DNA of 64,000 nt from Rhizophlyctis rosea (GCA_027596075.1 JADGJC010000017.1:186001-250000), one strand, 5' to 3'. Counted from the first letter of the stretch, positions 1-14,842 are shown. A program made the numbers and translations. The notes: generated from the letters alone by a model not told the origin.

Positions 1-325
1 GTGATGAGTGTCATGAGAGTGGGTTTTCGAATGGTAAATACAATTGTCGATTGCACCGAAAAATTGCCGATTGCTAGATCTCATATCTTCCTTTTCTAGC
101 ATATCACATTCCCAGTCATCAGCTTCAGAGGATAGAAATCCCTGAAGAGCCTTTCGACGGCGAGCTGGGACCGGATACCGGGAAATCAGAGGTATAGTTA
201 TCGCGGAAGGAATGTAGGAGTGTGGCGCTAGAGTTCAATACTCAACTTCTTTCTTTAGTACGCGTATTTAGGGCTATGACTCCTACATACGCAAGTTCGT
301 GAACTATCTACATTCCGCCACCTCA
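1..325. other. Intergenic, nothing recognised
   Basis: Lies downstream of the fumarylacetoacetase stop codon. I see no open frame with family resemblance, no repeat and no RNA gene. Confidence 0.5.
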
Positions 326-2133
326 CTACTTTCGTGTCACTGCTGGCATAATAACCCCTGACGCCTCCCCGAACCCAACACGTATCTTTTCCCCAGACGA
401 TACCGTCCCCTCACACCAACCCCGCAAGATCACTTCGTCCCCATCTTCCAAGAAGCTACGCTGTTCGTTGCCTACTGTAATTGGCTGGCTTCCGTTCATT
501 GTAAGTTCTAATAAGGAGCCCAGCGAGCCTGGTGTCTGCATACAACAATCAGTTGGTGGATTGGGTGGGGTTGGCCTCGCAGTTTGATGCGGAAACTTAC
601 CGGTCCGCTTATGGTTCCCGTTCCGCAAAGATCGCCCGCTTGCATGTTGCAACCGTTTACGGTGTGATGCGCTAGCTGCTGCTTGAAAGTCCAATACATG
701 AATTTCAGATTGGATTGCGAAATGACATGTTCTTGTGAGGATTTCCTCGCTGCTGATAGAATTAATCGAAGGAAATATGTTGGAGGGACGAGCATAAATT
801 CTTACGTTTGAGATGGACTGCTAGGTTAATGTCGTAAGCGTCATTATCGCCTCCTTGCAAGTATGCGACGGGCTTGGGGTCCTATTGGAAGATAGTAGGT
901 AAAGCATGCGCAAATTGATTGGTGGGTTTGTTTACCTGAGTCGGCTGTGGCAATCGGAAGGGTTCTAGCGCATCAAGAGTTACAATCCAAGGGGATATTG
1001 TGGTTCCGAAGTTCTGTTGCGTGACCAGTGAGATCGGGCTTTTGGGATGCACTCATATCGAAATGTACTTTTCCCAAAAATGGCCCCAGAGGTACATATT
1101 CGAATTGTTGAATGTCTCGTGCTATTGATGTCAGATGAGGAATACCGCCACGATCGATTGAGTATGAAAGGAACATACCACTCCAATCATTCAACAGGAC
1201 AACTCCGAAGATATGCTCTTCGGCGTCCTCGATATCGATGGGGTGGCCCAAATCGTTTCCAGAACCGATAATGAAACCCTGCACGATGTATCAGATATTT
1301 TATTTTAAGGAGAAAGTCCGATGTGCGAACCATTTCCAGCTCGATGTCGAGCTTTCGACATGTCGAAAATCCAGGAGATTTGCTGACAGGATCCAGTATC
1401 ATTCCCGAAGGGCGAGTAATAGGCGTCCCGCTAACCACGACTGATGATGCTCGCCCGTGGTATCCAACCGGAATGTGCACCCTTTTGCACATTGCATTAG
1501 ATTACCTTGAATGGCAGTCGCAGCTTCCGTGCGAACTCACCAATTCGGCATAAGTGCGTTGTCTTTTCCGCGGAACATAGAACCGACGTTCGTTGCATGC
1601 TCCTTTGACGCGTAGAAGTCGGTGTAGTCACCCATCGAGACGGGCAAGTGATATCGTACGCTTGTCAAAGGAATGAGAACCGATGCTCTGAATTGCTCGT
1701 TGTCTCGAAGTTGGGAGGGATGGTCTGATCTGAGAAGCGTTTGGATTGTCGTACGAGCTTCACGCCAAGCCGGACGGCCGAGTTTGAGAAACTCGTTCAG
1801 TGTTGGCTGAATCATGATGGCTTGTGAGCTTGTCAAACCATGCGGTGGGAAAAGGTGTTCTGGCTTACTTCATTAAAAATTCTGGCGGCCGTGTTACGGA
1901 GAAGGGGCCCATCGAACAGTCCGGCCAGCGCAAGTGCATTCAAGTTGATTGCGTACTCTCCAATAGCGCTTGCTGTGAATGGCCTTGGCTGTAAAGATGT
2001 CAAGATGTACTGTCGAGATCGTGACAGAAATCAAGGGTCCTACCTCATGCGCAGTGGACACAACACCGAAGGGTATGTTATGAAAAGTGAAATCACTGCT
2101 GTCAGGTACACTGACAATTAGTGGAGTAGTCAT
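326..2133 (-). CDS. FAH: Fumarylacetoacetase (fumarylacetoacetate hydrolase)
   Basis: Final enzyme of tyrosine/phenylalanine catabolism; it splits 4-fumarylacetoacetate into fumarate and acetoacetate and is normally cytosolic. The exons, read from the start at 2133, give the small N-terminal barrel domain ([18 protein letters not shown]) and then the catalytic domain: [19 protein letters not shown] around 1,600 (metal-binding Asp and catalytic His of the family), [15 protein letters not shown] segment near 1,480, KLDIELEM near 1,340 (two metal-binding Glu), [18 protein letters not shown] near 1,100-1,200 (metal-binding Asp and the active-site Lys region), and the C-terminus [16 protein letters not shown]. 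All key residues expected for the family appear present. At least six introns. The start was chosen by alignment with the family N-terminus. No other tyrosine-pathway gene is adjacent. Confidence 0.93.
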
Positions 2134-2850
2134 ATCTGGTATCTTATTGCGTAGTAATGTTACGAAGTGTGAAGGTATGTTGCTCCGGTCAGAATGGTGG
2201 TGAGAAGAACGGACAAGAAACGGTGGAGGAGGTTCAGTGAGTCGCGTGAGAACGGCATTGGGTCACCAGATGAACTGTTTAGCGTGGCACAGCACACAAT
2301 TTGTGGCACATGATGTCCGAAGGCGTGGACACTATTCCGCAGCCCCACCATCCAGAGACCCACCCAAAAATTGTTTCCCACGCCATCGTCATCCGCCAGA
2401 CGAACAATAAACACCAACACCCCTGCACAAAATGATAACGTCGAAACGAGTCGCACAAAGGCCACTCGATGGACACGCCTTACATGCGTGGGCACTGGAG
2501 TTGGGTTACGGCTCATCACTCTCAGCTAGCGCAACTACCGAATCTCGAGACTTAACTGAACAAGACGCTGCAAGGTGACTGACACTCAGTGCCCTGCAGC
2601 CAACCTTCATACTGACCTCAATTAGACTATGCAAACACCAGCTAATGCCTCTATGGGAGTTTTTAGTTCGAAGAGTGAAGTCTCGACGGTAAGTCCTAAT
2701 CAACATATAATCAGCGCAGAGGTTAGAACTTTTTTTTGCCTGCAGGACCGCGGCGGCTGTTCGCAGACGAACAGATAGGTGGGTGATGCTATTCAAGGTG
2801 GAGACGCTTGCCACCTAACACCTTGTTGGTACTTATAGCAGTGGAACCAA
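2134..2850. other. Upstream region of FAH and of the next gene
   Basis: Spacer of about 0.7 kb between two divergently oriented genes. Minus-strand open frames here (2160-2511, starting ATGAGCCGT, 117 codons with a hydrophobic stretch; and 2506-2814, which begins GTG) have no family resemblance and no good start or splice context. A small membrane protein at 2160-2511 cannot be excluded, but I would treat the region as promoter and 5' leader. Confidence 0.35.
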
Positions 2851-5246
2851 TGAAACAGAACATACCATCCGTTGTCGCGAACTATTGGAAAGGCGAAGTG
2901 CACTGAGAGCAAAACTCAGATCTACTGAACATCGAGCAAGACTGGTGGCGAATGATTGCGAGCAGATCTGCCATTCCACATCAATGCTTGGTATGATTGA
3001 TAAACACATGGCTCCGACAAAGAAGGCTCATAGATTAAACCATAGACCGCAATGTGCGAGGACTGTCGACTACGATATCGAAAAAACGCGAACGCCGAGA
3101 TTTCTATGATGTAGCTAAAATAGAAATGACACTTTTTGTCAGCATCTTGAAAGAATACCTACAATTGTTGAGGACGCAGCTGCCAGGGTAATGGTGCACC
3201 TTGAATTGCACGTCATCAATGTCTCATTTAGTGCTCAACAGGACCAACACACGTGGACATGTTGATAATGAGGTAACCAGTTGATGTTGTAATCCTTTCA
3301 GATGTTGTCGATTGACACGACGTCTGATCTTGATCTCTCGCATAGCTTCATCTTGCCGAGACCTGTCAGAAAATCTCGCGTGCTGTGGAGCAGTCCTTGT
3401 TACAGTATGTCATTTGTTGCACACATCGATCGACAGTGGTACTGATGTTTGATGGTACAGTAAAAGTCCAGAAGAAAGCGGCAATCTGCGTCAAAAAATT
3501 TTGGTAAGTGCTTTGGCGCAGCATAGTGTTCCGACTTGGTAACCCATTATTTACATTAGACAACCGCTGAGCGCTCATCCGCATCCGACATCTTGGCGGT
3601 ACTCTGCAAAGAGACCCAGACCGCGACGAAGGCAGCGTTGACAATATCCAAACTCCGACGGCCTGAAAGCCATAGGTCGACGACCGTAGCTGCTTCGTTG
3701 CTGCAGGTATCTAGACAAATGACTTTCCCTTTTCACTGCATGCGCTGATTAGCGAATATGCAGCAAGCTTCCGCGGCCCACGTCGAGTTGTTCATTGAGA
3801 CCGAGCGCATGCTGCATACCGTATCCCGCTTGCGAGCAGAATACAAAAGAGCGCTGAATGAGCCTTTTAGCATCGGGCACATGGATGCTGATCATTCAGA
3901 CGAAATATGGACGAGGTAAGAAGGATGCATGAGTAAGGAGGATCATGATGTGTATCCTTGCAGACGAATCATTAAATGCAAAGCAGAGGGGCAATTTCGC
4001 AGACAGTAGAGGCAGAAGCAACCAAAGCCGCGCAGGATTGTGCAACGCGTTATTTTGAGAACTTGAAAGCAACCAGAGATGTTTCAGCGACGCGGTGGGA
4101 GGAGTTGGTGGCAAAACAGAAGACCTCAGTGGACTACGAACAAAAAATCGTAAGCACAGCAGTGGCGCGCACTATGGTGTCCATCAACCTCACCAAAGGT
4201 TTCAGGAAAGTCATGCTGCCACTATAGAAGCACTCGAAACGGCCGTTTCGAAGTTCCGCGCGAAATTGATCAATCATAAATCACTGGTGAGCACCTTGTA
4301 GCTCCCGTCAATCGCTGTCATTCTCATGAAGGGATGCAATATAGGTCACAAGTTTCGCCGAAAAGCGTCTCGTTTGTGACGCGCAATCTTTGCAATCGTC
4401 ATTGGACGTTTTCTCAGGATATTTTGCTGAAGAGATTCAAGTTTTCAACACCATCTCGCTCCAAGAATTGGATGTATCCGGTCTCAAAAGGTGCGTCGTT
4501 CAAATTTGAGCCTTCTGCCGGAACATTTGTCTTTACCTGCGTCGGGCCATCAGTGATACGGGGAGCCGAGATCTCAGTTCACATTCCATCTATCGTGTGG
4601 ACAACCATCCATTCCTTCGTTCGATTTGGGAACTTTCGTATCGTTTTAGTGGTTGGGTAAGTTACAAGGGTCTTCTGCGGCAACTGCGTAACATACTGAT
4701 ATCATGCAAACAGAGCATCGAGGATCTGGTTTCCATCATACGCACGTTGAAGTCGGAAGGTGCGCAATGCAGCATTGCTGATCAAGGGAATTACTAATCT
4801 GAATCGGTGTTCCAGTTGCGCTGTCAAACGTGATTTCTGAACGAGCATCTGAGGTCCATACATACATGCAAGACGGTATGCAACTTGAGCCATGCTTCAT
4901 CCAACCTTGAAATTAACCTGAATGATATCCAGCTGCTACCCGATCAGGGCATAGCATCACAAATGAGGATGCCAGCACCATTTTGATTGACCTGCTCCGT
5001 GCGGAATGCGATAAGCACAGAGGTTCGGCCCTTCCCAAGTGTCACAACTCATTGGATGTAACGCTCATAAACTGTTCTATCAGACACATGCAAAGAACAA
5101 GCACGGCAATACCAGCTCCATCATCGCGTCCACGCCAGGAGACTAGAGACCCAAACCAGTCAAGCGGAGTCGATACACAGGGATGTTGTGGATATTTCGA
5201 AAACTGTAACATGACATGGGGGTTGGTTCTACTGTTTTGGTACTGA
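2851..5246 (+). CDS. Unrecognised intron-rich coiled-coil protein, BAR-like
   Basis: A chain of short exons on the plus strand joins in frame across GT-AG introns. From about 3,530: an exon with TTAERSSASDILAVLCKETQ, then QASAAHVELFIETERMLHTV (3,764-3,920), SRGAISQTVEAEATKAAQD (3,982-4,149), ESHAATIEALETAVSKFRAK (4,207-4,288), VTSFAEKRLVCDAQSLQSS (4,345-4,490), then SIEDLVSIIRTLKSE and a last exon ending at 5246. The protein is mostly amphipathic helix with heptad character. The pattern of one long central helix pair followed by FAEKRLVCDAQSLQ...FAEEIQVF suggests a BAR/F-BAR-type membrane-curving or sorting scaffold, but no diagnostic motif is visible. N-terminal exons (2,851-3,400) are uncertain; the true start was not found. 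The last exon ends in a hydrophobic stretch. Tail-to-tail with the next gene, 87 bp apart. Confidence 0.5.
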
Positions 5247-5333
5247 TGTCCGTGCTGCGTCCAAACATTTGGTATCGTTGTTCCCCTGTTTGGAAATGTC
5301 AACCGAGAAGCGAATGAGAAATGGTCCTTGTGT

Positions 5334-6329
5334 TCATACCTGTGATTGAGCATTGTCCAAACTTTCCAAATCGCTCTCTCGCGGTTTGGTTGGCAAAGTG
5401 TTTGCAGCGGCGGGTTCACTGCCGGTATCCACTGAAAGCAAGATGTGGTTAACCGTTGTGCACATTGGCACCCCAACCATAGGCTTTAACTTACAGGCCA
5501 TTTTATTCTTTTTGAACAAGTCCACATCGTTCTTCTTGTCTGATAGCCATCTAACCGTTTGTGGGTCTTCTTCAAATTCCTCCTTCCGTCCGCGCTCCTT
5601 TTTGATGTCTGCCACATTGGCGTTGGTTGCCCTTTAGCCGCAAGTATGTTAGAATGGAAGCTATGGTGAGAAACGCAGCATTGATCTTTTACCTGTAGTC
5701 ATCAAGTTCGTTGTTGAACCTTTCCTTTGAATCCACTTTTTGCGACGGCACGAACTTGTTGCCCTGTCAGCATTGATTAGTGAGTTTTTGAAACTACGGT
5801 CTATCCTTGTATGAAAGATGCAGAATAACATACAGAGAACGTAGAATGTACCGCCGCCTGTCCGAACGATATGTACATATCTTGCACCATGGGTGCAGCA
5901 GCAGCTTTCTGCATGATGATGTGTTGAGTGATAATGATGCTACGCATTGGCGCGAGTGTGGACATGACCCACCTCTTTTGCTTCCTGCAGATCTGCTGGT
6001 GTAGTTGCCTTTTCCTTTTCTTTTGCCGTCTCGGGTTTCTCTGGTTCTGCTTCTGTTTTGGTTGTTTCCGCAGGACGTCTATGATGGATCGTTCAGTATC
6101 AATGAATGTTGGGGCTGAAGTATTTAGTACTTACGGTTCCCCTTCTCGGCTGTGCAAGATGACGGAAGATATTGTCCTTCAGTATGCGATTCATGTGGGG
6201 AAATCACTCACACCCATACCTCGTCGGAAACTGTGCAGCAGCTCCTGCTGTTGTAGGACGAGACCGAGATATGGCTGATCTAGCTCTTGGCGGACGCTTT
6301 GCCGCAGTTCCCCTTGTGGAGAGAGACAT
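5334..6329 (-). CDS. Small charged protein of unknown function, next to ARMH1
   Basis: Reading from ATG at 6329 (MSLSTRGTAAKRPPRARSAI) the N-terminus is Arg/Ser/Pro-rich. Splicing with consensus sites (donor/acceptor pairs near 6,219/6,183, 6,134/6,080, 5,970/5,915, 5,855/5,772, 5,697/5,637, 5,500/5,440) gives about 190 residues: a K/E/P-rich linker, then NKFVPSQKVDSKERFNNEL and KKERGRKEEFEEDPQTVRW, ending ESLDNAQSQV. Low-complexity basic N-termini of this kind are common in axonemal proteins, so a flagellar role is a guess from composition and from its neighbour. The ATG lies only 29 bases after the ARMH1 stop. An alternative reading of the first two exons is in the ARMH1 frame just after that stop (see findings), so this could instead be the C-terminal part of one larger gene. 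Family not recognised. Confidence 0.55.
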
Positions 6330-6358
6330 AAGGTTGATTGTTCGACCACTGCCCACGC

Positions 6359-8546
<2,188 letters not shown>

Positions 8547-10406
8547 TGGGCCGAGTGTTTTCGTGTGGTTTTGCGAGTGGGATGTGGAAAACCTCTCAAT
8601 CCCGAGTGGTGAAGAGACAATCTGCTTACATAAGCGGAAGACGGAAAGGTCACCCAAACGCCAACGCTTTCGCCAAACTTTGGCAAGCAAGGGTTGGAAG
8701 CAAAGGCTGAACACTTTGTTCTCTCAACATAGACGGGCACATGTAATAACATGTCTAGGAATGTGGGGCGGCCGAATGTACACGACTAAATATGTGCAGC
8801 GTCACACATGAGCAGACAAAACTACATTTACTACTTTTGATACATGCATCAAATGTGATTTCAACAGGATGCGCAGGTGCTGGAAAAGGGGATGAATATA
8901 CATCCCTTGCGATCTGCATGACCTTCACATCTTCCTTAAAGTGCGGATTCATTGTCTGCGCATTCGCTGTGATGCATCAATCACTATCGAAACCATTCTT
9001 CACACAACATCTGTACATGTATGTATTTTAATTGGATGGGACGGCATGACGGCAGCGCGAATGACAGTCTGATGGGACCGACATGAAAATACTGTAGTTG
9101 AAAGGCTGAAGATGATGGCAAGTCGAACTTTTTGACATCACATTTGCAACATGAGACGTTTCCCAGGTGAAGGAAGTGATTACGGTGGACAGACTGCCAC
9201 GACATTTCCGATCCAACAAAACCAAAATCTTCATGCCATATGATGCTGAGACGAAGTATCTATTGAGGGTTCCACCCGGTGGCCAACGACATCGACGAGC
9301 TAACATACGAATTTTATGAGGTGCTTGTCTCTTGAAGATTGGACGCGACGGCCCCCCCGACATGAGGGAGGCAACTGGCTACGTTAAGGAGGGCGGGATC
9401 AGTTGGTGACCGTTGGACGGAGGGCCACGTTGACCCTCCCTGGTAACGCAAAAGGCAAAGAACTTAACTGGTCATCTTGAGAGAAGCGCATATGTTAGGA
9501 GTGGATCACTGGCATGTTGACGGAGAAAAGCGTTAGTAATGGGACCCTTGCAGTATGGAGACGATATGACGAAGGGTGGCAAACAGTAGCGACGCAAGCA
9601 TGTAGGGAATCCTTGTTCAACGAAGAAGGCCAGACCACGAACCATAATATTGGTATGGCCACGTCCGCCGTACGTTGGACTTGTGGCGACCTCATACAGC
9701 CGGCGAGAAAGCGCGTGGAGCAAGCAACACGACTTACGACCCTAACGTACAAGCTTTACATTTTGCCACCCAACTTGTGCTCACCTGATGAAACTTGAGG
9801 ATGTTTGTTACACCCGATGCGACGGCGGACAACAACAAAGAACGTGAAAGTCGGAGTTGCAGACGATGATGGGTGGTGGAGAAGACAGGGAACGAGGTGA
9901 GAAAACTTTGGGGTAAAGAGTGGAAGGATAGCATGTGCCATGCACAGAGCCGGGGGACAGGGGTCTATTGGGAGACGAGTGGAAAGAGGGAACAACAGTC
10001 TCGACTCTGAGAGTCTGGGACTTTGTGCACGGTGGCTTGTAAGAGAGTATCAGGCTTGTGTCACGAGTGACTGTAACCGGGTGTAGCCAGTTTGGTTGAA
10101 TCTGAGCATGTGACTGTCTGCGTGGCCGGACAATTCATTTCAATTTCGGCTATATTTGGTAGGTACTAGGTAGCGCATCAAGCCGCAATTGAGCTAATTG
10201 AATTGGCGCGCAGAGGAGCAGAGGCGCAGTCTGGGATTTGGTTTTGAGGTACGCAGTGCCATTACCACTGTCCGCCTGGTATCGTGCATGGACCCTGCAG
10301 CTTAGACAGTCCCAAATCCACTTCTTACCCAACAGTGCCCACAACCATAAAGGCAATAATACATATCACCCTCCTCAACAGCAACCAGTAAAACACTCTC
10401 ATACTC
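8547..10406. other. 1.9 kb without a recognisable gene
   Basis: Divergent spacer between ARMH1 (-) and the Q/P-rich locus (+). Open frames on both strands are short, start with non-ATG codons or lack coherent composition. No repeat, tRNA-like cloverleaf or conserved motif was noticed. The last 250 bases probably carry the promoter and leader of the gene starting at 10407. Confidence 0.45.
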
Positions 10407-11780
10407 ATGGACTCAAAGGGCGACGCGCATACTTATAGCACTGTCGAAGCGAGTCCTCAACCGCAGTCGCGGTCACGGCAGTCGACACAACCTCCAAACA
10501 CCCCTTCCTTGCAAGCACCACTTATAGTTCCTGACAGACACCCACTTCCGCGCAATGCGAGCGAGCAGTCGGTTTCACTCGACCACCAAACCTCGGAAAG
10601 CCCAGGAGCGCTTTCACATCACGGCGCGCAACCGCAGCAGCCGTGGACAATACCTCCTACCCAGCAGCAATCGGCACTTATCCCACAGCAAGAGGAACCT
10701 CCGCGTCTGCCACCAAATCAGCAACATTAATCGCCACCACGTCCAATCTCTCCGGCCCAGATGCACCATTCTCAACATCAAGGGCACCAATACCAACAAG
10801 GCGACCCGCCTTTGCAGCTAGCTGCGCGTGTGCACCGACAACCGCATGACACTGCCGATCGAGCAGGCTACATGGATATTACAGTACCGGTTCCCTCCGA
10901 AACGGACGAACCTGACACACCTCGTCGGAAGCGGGCAGGAACCAAGAGTGCAGACGGCTCTCGCTCGAGTTCCGTGACGAGTACGGTTTCTTCTGACCAA
11001 TCGAACGTTCAGCCATCCGTCAGAGGGAACGACTCGTCACGTGAGTTGGGGGAAGTTCAAGCTGAACCGTGGTTTTGCTGGGTCTGCTGTGCGGTCTTTG
11101 AGCAGGGTATCACATCAGAGAAGTTCGGAGAGCATGTTACGGCCCACACGGATAGTGCACTTCGAGACCTCTTCCCTGATATCAGACGCGAAGATAAAAT
11201 CGGTGGGTGCTTGAAGCTGGATGAGATTATAGATAGAGTGGAGTATCAGATGAACGTTGACTGGGTAGAAGCGGGAGTGACCGGACGGGAGGGAGAGAGC
11301 GGCACGGGAAAAGTTATTTTCATGAAACGGAAACGACGAATGGATAAAGAGATTTACGAAGAATGCGAGTGGAAAACAAATGGGTGGAATAAAGAACCTA
11401 GACTGAGAGACCTGCATCTGAAGGGGGATGGTCAATTGACCGCTCTGAGGGCGTTATTAGCCCATGCTTGTGTCGGTTGCATTGGACAGCAGCCAGAGGC
11501 GCGATATTGCCAACCGCTGTTAGTTGTTCATGAAGAGTTACAACTCCGGGTCCCTATTGCTGCTTCTGGTGAAGCGATTGCCAAAGATGGTGAGGTGATT
11601 GTCGAGGAGGGAGAGGCGATTGTCGAGTATGGTCCGAGGCCGCACGAGGAAGCTCTAAGGTCAGATCCGGTTGCTAATGGAGCTGGAAACGTTCATTTTG
11701 GAAGCATGCATCCTCGCTTCCATCCTTCGTGTTGGGCAAAGCTTTCCACGCCCGCAGGGAGGTATGTTTTTTCAGGTGGC
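10407..11780 (+). CDS. Q/P-rich protein with a Cys2-His2-like cluster, interrupted by a TAA
   Basis: ATG at 10407 opens a disordered Ser/Pro/Gln-rich frame that ends at TAA 10728-10730. The same frame continues immediately after the TAA with the same Q/H/P composition (MHHSQHQGHQYQQGD from 10761) to about 11,770. That second part holds a basic patch (PRRKRAGTKS), a possible zinc site WFCWVCCAVFEQ...FGEHVTAHT (C-x2-C, 17 residues, H-x3-H; 11,070-11,150), a charged region, and MHPRFHPSCWAKL near the end. A good donor follows at 11,762. Function unknown; the cluster could bind zinc, DNA or protein. The TAA makes this either two genes, a polymorphic or erroneous base, or part of a decaying gene together with the next feature. 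Confidence 0.4.
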
Positions 11781-11818
11781 GATTGTTAGTCCAATTTTGA
11801 CGTATTCAACTGCCAAAT

Positions 11819-14800
11819 GTAGAAGAAGGGAATTACTGCTCTTTTGAATAAGGGCAGCCCCTGGTTCCACATCAATCAATGGGATGCTTCCATGTTTGCG
11901 TTCCATGTGGGATTGGTGAAGAACGACCGGTTTTTCAAATTCCAGTTAGAGCAGGAAGGTCCGCAACCATTCCAGGTGAGTCTGGTGACTTTGTTTGCAA
12001 ATCAGGATTGCGCTTATCAATCGCGCTCATCGATCGCGTTTTCGGAAGTTCGATCCGGCCGCCGACGATCGAAAACGATTCATTTTTGTTTGCCTCCGAA
12101 AACGACCATCAAAGAAACCAAAAAGCGACTACAGATATACCCCAAGAGCTTGTCTAACATCAAAGAGACCTATCTTGCCGAGGTGACGAACATCAATGAA
12201 GTGTTTGGGGATGATTTACCGGTATTTGAAGACAAGGTGTACTCTTTTGGTGGGAACAATCAAGTAATTTGCGCGGATTCTTCTATGTAACTCATCCACT
12301 GATCCAGAGTACTGGGGAGGGGATTCGGGCAATGCGGTCTGGCAGGATGGCTCTGCAGACGTCGAAGCGATGCTCAAGTGGGTGGCAGTATTGACGCTCG
12401 GTGGTGGCTAAAGCTGATCAATCTTCCTAGGCTGTGGGTGGATCTTCACGGTCAGGGTGTGGCGATTTGGGGTGTTGGGGAAGGTGCGGTAGTGCGCACT
12501 ATCACCTCTCTTGAACTACGCCATCTAATATTTTGTGATGATCAAATTCAGGGGCGGATGCCGCGGTAGCACTCGTCCGGCGCCTTGCGGCGGAAGCTGC
12601 GAATACACCTGCACCTGCACAGCATAACCGCTGGGTTCCTAAATTCTTGCAGCCGCATATTGACAAGCAGCTGCCGCTTCTGCTGATATTGAACGCCGCT
12701 GAGCTGTCTATCACGAGCGAACCACGCATCGGAGTCAGAACCATCATTTTTATTGGGGAGGACCCAACGCCGAATGAGATCAAATCCTTTCAATCATTTT
12801 CTGAGTTTTATGTTTTCAATGATGTCAAAAGGTAAAGGACTTTTTCAAGTCAGGCCTGACGCTGCTGTCGCTAAAAGCATCATTCGTTTGCAGCGGATAC
12901 ACGCTTTACACCGACCCGGACCGCGTTACACCAGCCGCTTCCTTCATAATGGAGTCTTTGGGAGAATATGGTTTTGAACCCAGTACGCCTAACCAATTCT
13001 TCTTCTACCATACAATGGAAGCCGCTTCCCGAATCCCGCGGCAAACGAACGACGCCGCTGGGATCGACCCCAGCAAAATCGCCGAATTAACACGCGTTAA
13101 GATTTTGAAGCGTGATGGGACTTTGAAAGAAGAGGATACTTTTATTATTGTTGATAAGCAAGGCAGTAAGCCTACTTCAGCTGATGAGTCTTCGAAACCG
13201 TCTTCGAAACCGCCTTTGAAACCATCTTCGAAACCGCTGGCGCCTGTTCAACCCGCTGCCGCTCCCACCGCGCAATCTCAATCTCAAGCGTCCTCCATGT
13301 CGGAATTGGAGAAAATGACGAGCGACCTCGCCGCAAAAACCCTCGAATTGGAACAATTGTCCAAGAAGAACAAAGAACTCAGCGACCTCCTTCACTTGAC
13401 CAATGACGAGAAGGATCGGCGGATTGAGGAGTTGGAGGGAAGGTGGAGGAGGGGAGGGGGGATGTTGAGAGGGTGAAGGCGGAGCTGAAGGGAGTAATTC
13501 AGAGGAATAAGGAGCGGGAGAAGGCGGATGCTGATGAGATCCGTTTGTTGAAAGCGGAAGTTGACGAGAAGGTCGTGGAGATCAGAGGGTTGCAGGGGAA
13601 GTTGTCTACGGTGGAACGGATGGAGCAGGAGCTTGAGGGTGCTTTGGCCATGAAGAGGGACGCGGAGAAGAGTTTGAGGGACGCTGTTGCGGATCGCGAT
13701 GGTTGGAGCGGGGATCTTGCGGATGCGCAGGAGAGGATTATGGAGTTGGAAGGTATTGTTGTGGAATTGGAGAAGAAGATGGTGGCGTTGACGGAGAAGT
13801 ATGAGAAAGAGAATGGGGAATTGAGGGCGGATCGGGATGGTTTGGCCAGGGATCTTGTGGATGCGCAGGAGAGGATTAGGGAGTTGGAAGGCGTTGTTGC
13901 GAAGGTGGAGAAGAAGATGGTGGCGTTGACGGAGAAGTATGAGAAGGAGAATGCGGATATTGAATTAGACAACTTAGAAAGTCGGGCGGAACTTGCTGGA
14001 AGGGATGTCGAGTTGGAGATCGCAAAAGAAGAGAGCAGGAAGGAAGGAGTGGAAAAGCGTGCGCATCATCCCATTCTCACCTAACGGTGGATTTTGGTTG
14101 AACCAATCTCTCTAGTGGTCGCGTTCCATGAACGTGACGATCTTCGGAAATCCAGAGATAGTGTACTAGCAGATTTGAGGCGAGTGCAGGTGTGTGTTGC
14201 TATTGATATTAGAGCGAAGTGTTCCATTCAGTGCAAGACTAAATTATCCAAAACAGCATGACCTCAGAAATTCGATGAATGCACAGAAATCCACAGCGGA
14301 ACAACTGCATGCCTTGGAGCTTGAGCATAAGGCTCCCCAACATGCTCATGATGGTCCCTGACCAAGTCGAGCAGTTAGAAGCGACAAATTCGAACCTGAC
14401 TTCCATGCTGGAACGAGAGCGCTCCGACCGCACCAAACATGAACAGAAAATGGCAGACGAAGCGAAGGCGCTCACGACGAACTTCCAGGAAAAGCTGAAG
14501 GCTTCGAAAGAAGATCTTCGTGTGTCGAAAAATGAAACCGTGGATGCGCAACGGGAAGCGGGAAGGGAGAAAAAGGGAGGGGAGAAGCTGACGGCGCAGT
14601 TGGGAAGTGTGAAGGAAGATTTGGCACGGTTACAGGCGGAGAAGAAGGCAATGGAGAAAAAACTGGAACGCGCCAACCGTCAGATTGAGAAACTACAGGA
14701 CGAGGCCACCAAATCCATTGCAGAAATCAAAAAGCAGGCGGAGAAGGAGCAGGAGGTTGCTGGGAATGAGAAAAGGCAGAGCCAGAGTCCAAGTGGGGTG

Positions 14801-14842
14801 CACTGTCAGATGGGATTAGTAGCCAAATGCCTAGGTCTTTAG
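11819..14842 (+). pseudogene. Probable continuation: unknown domain plus long coiled coil, with frame breaks
   Basis: Exons join across GT-AG introns: GSPWFHINQWDASMFAFHVG (11,850-11,974), FDPAADDRKRFIFVCLRKR (12,051-12,135), YWGGDSGNAVWQDGSADVEA (12,311-12,378), LWVDLHGQGVAIWGVGEG (12,432-12,483), then GADAAVALVRRLAAEAANTP and VRTIIFIGEDPTPNEIKSF to 12,831, SGYTLYTDPDRVTPAASFIM from 12,895. A Ser/Lys/Pro linker follows, then a long heptad coiled coil (13,300-14,780) with a 46-residue repeat. The first exon cannot be joined in phase to the gene ending near 11,762. The frame slips in a G-rich run near 13,440-13,465, and again near 14,330-14,350 between two clearly coding stretches. The last residues and TAG at 14840-14842 lie in a tandemly duplicated 65-bp segment. 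Family not recognised. Either a decaying gene or a region with sequence errors. Confidence 0.45.
13722..13959 (+). repeat. 46-codon internal repeat in the coiled coil
   Basis: Two near-identical stretches 138 bp apart (starting about 13722 and 13860) both encode DAQERI-x-ELEG and KKMVALTEKYEKEN. The period is 46 codons, so the duplication preserves the frame, though not an exact multiple of seven. Confidence 0.85.
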
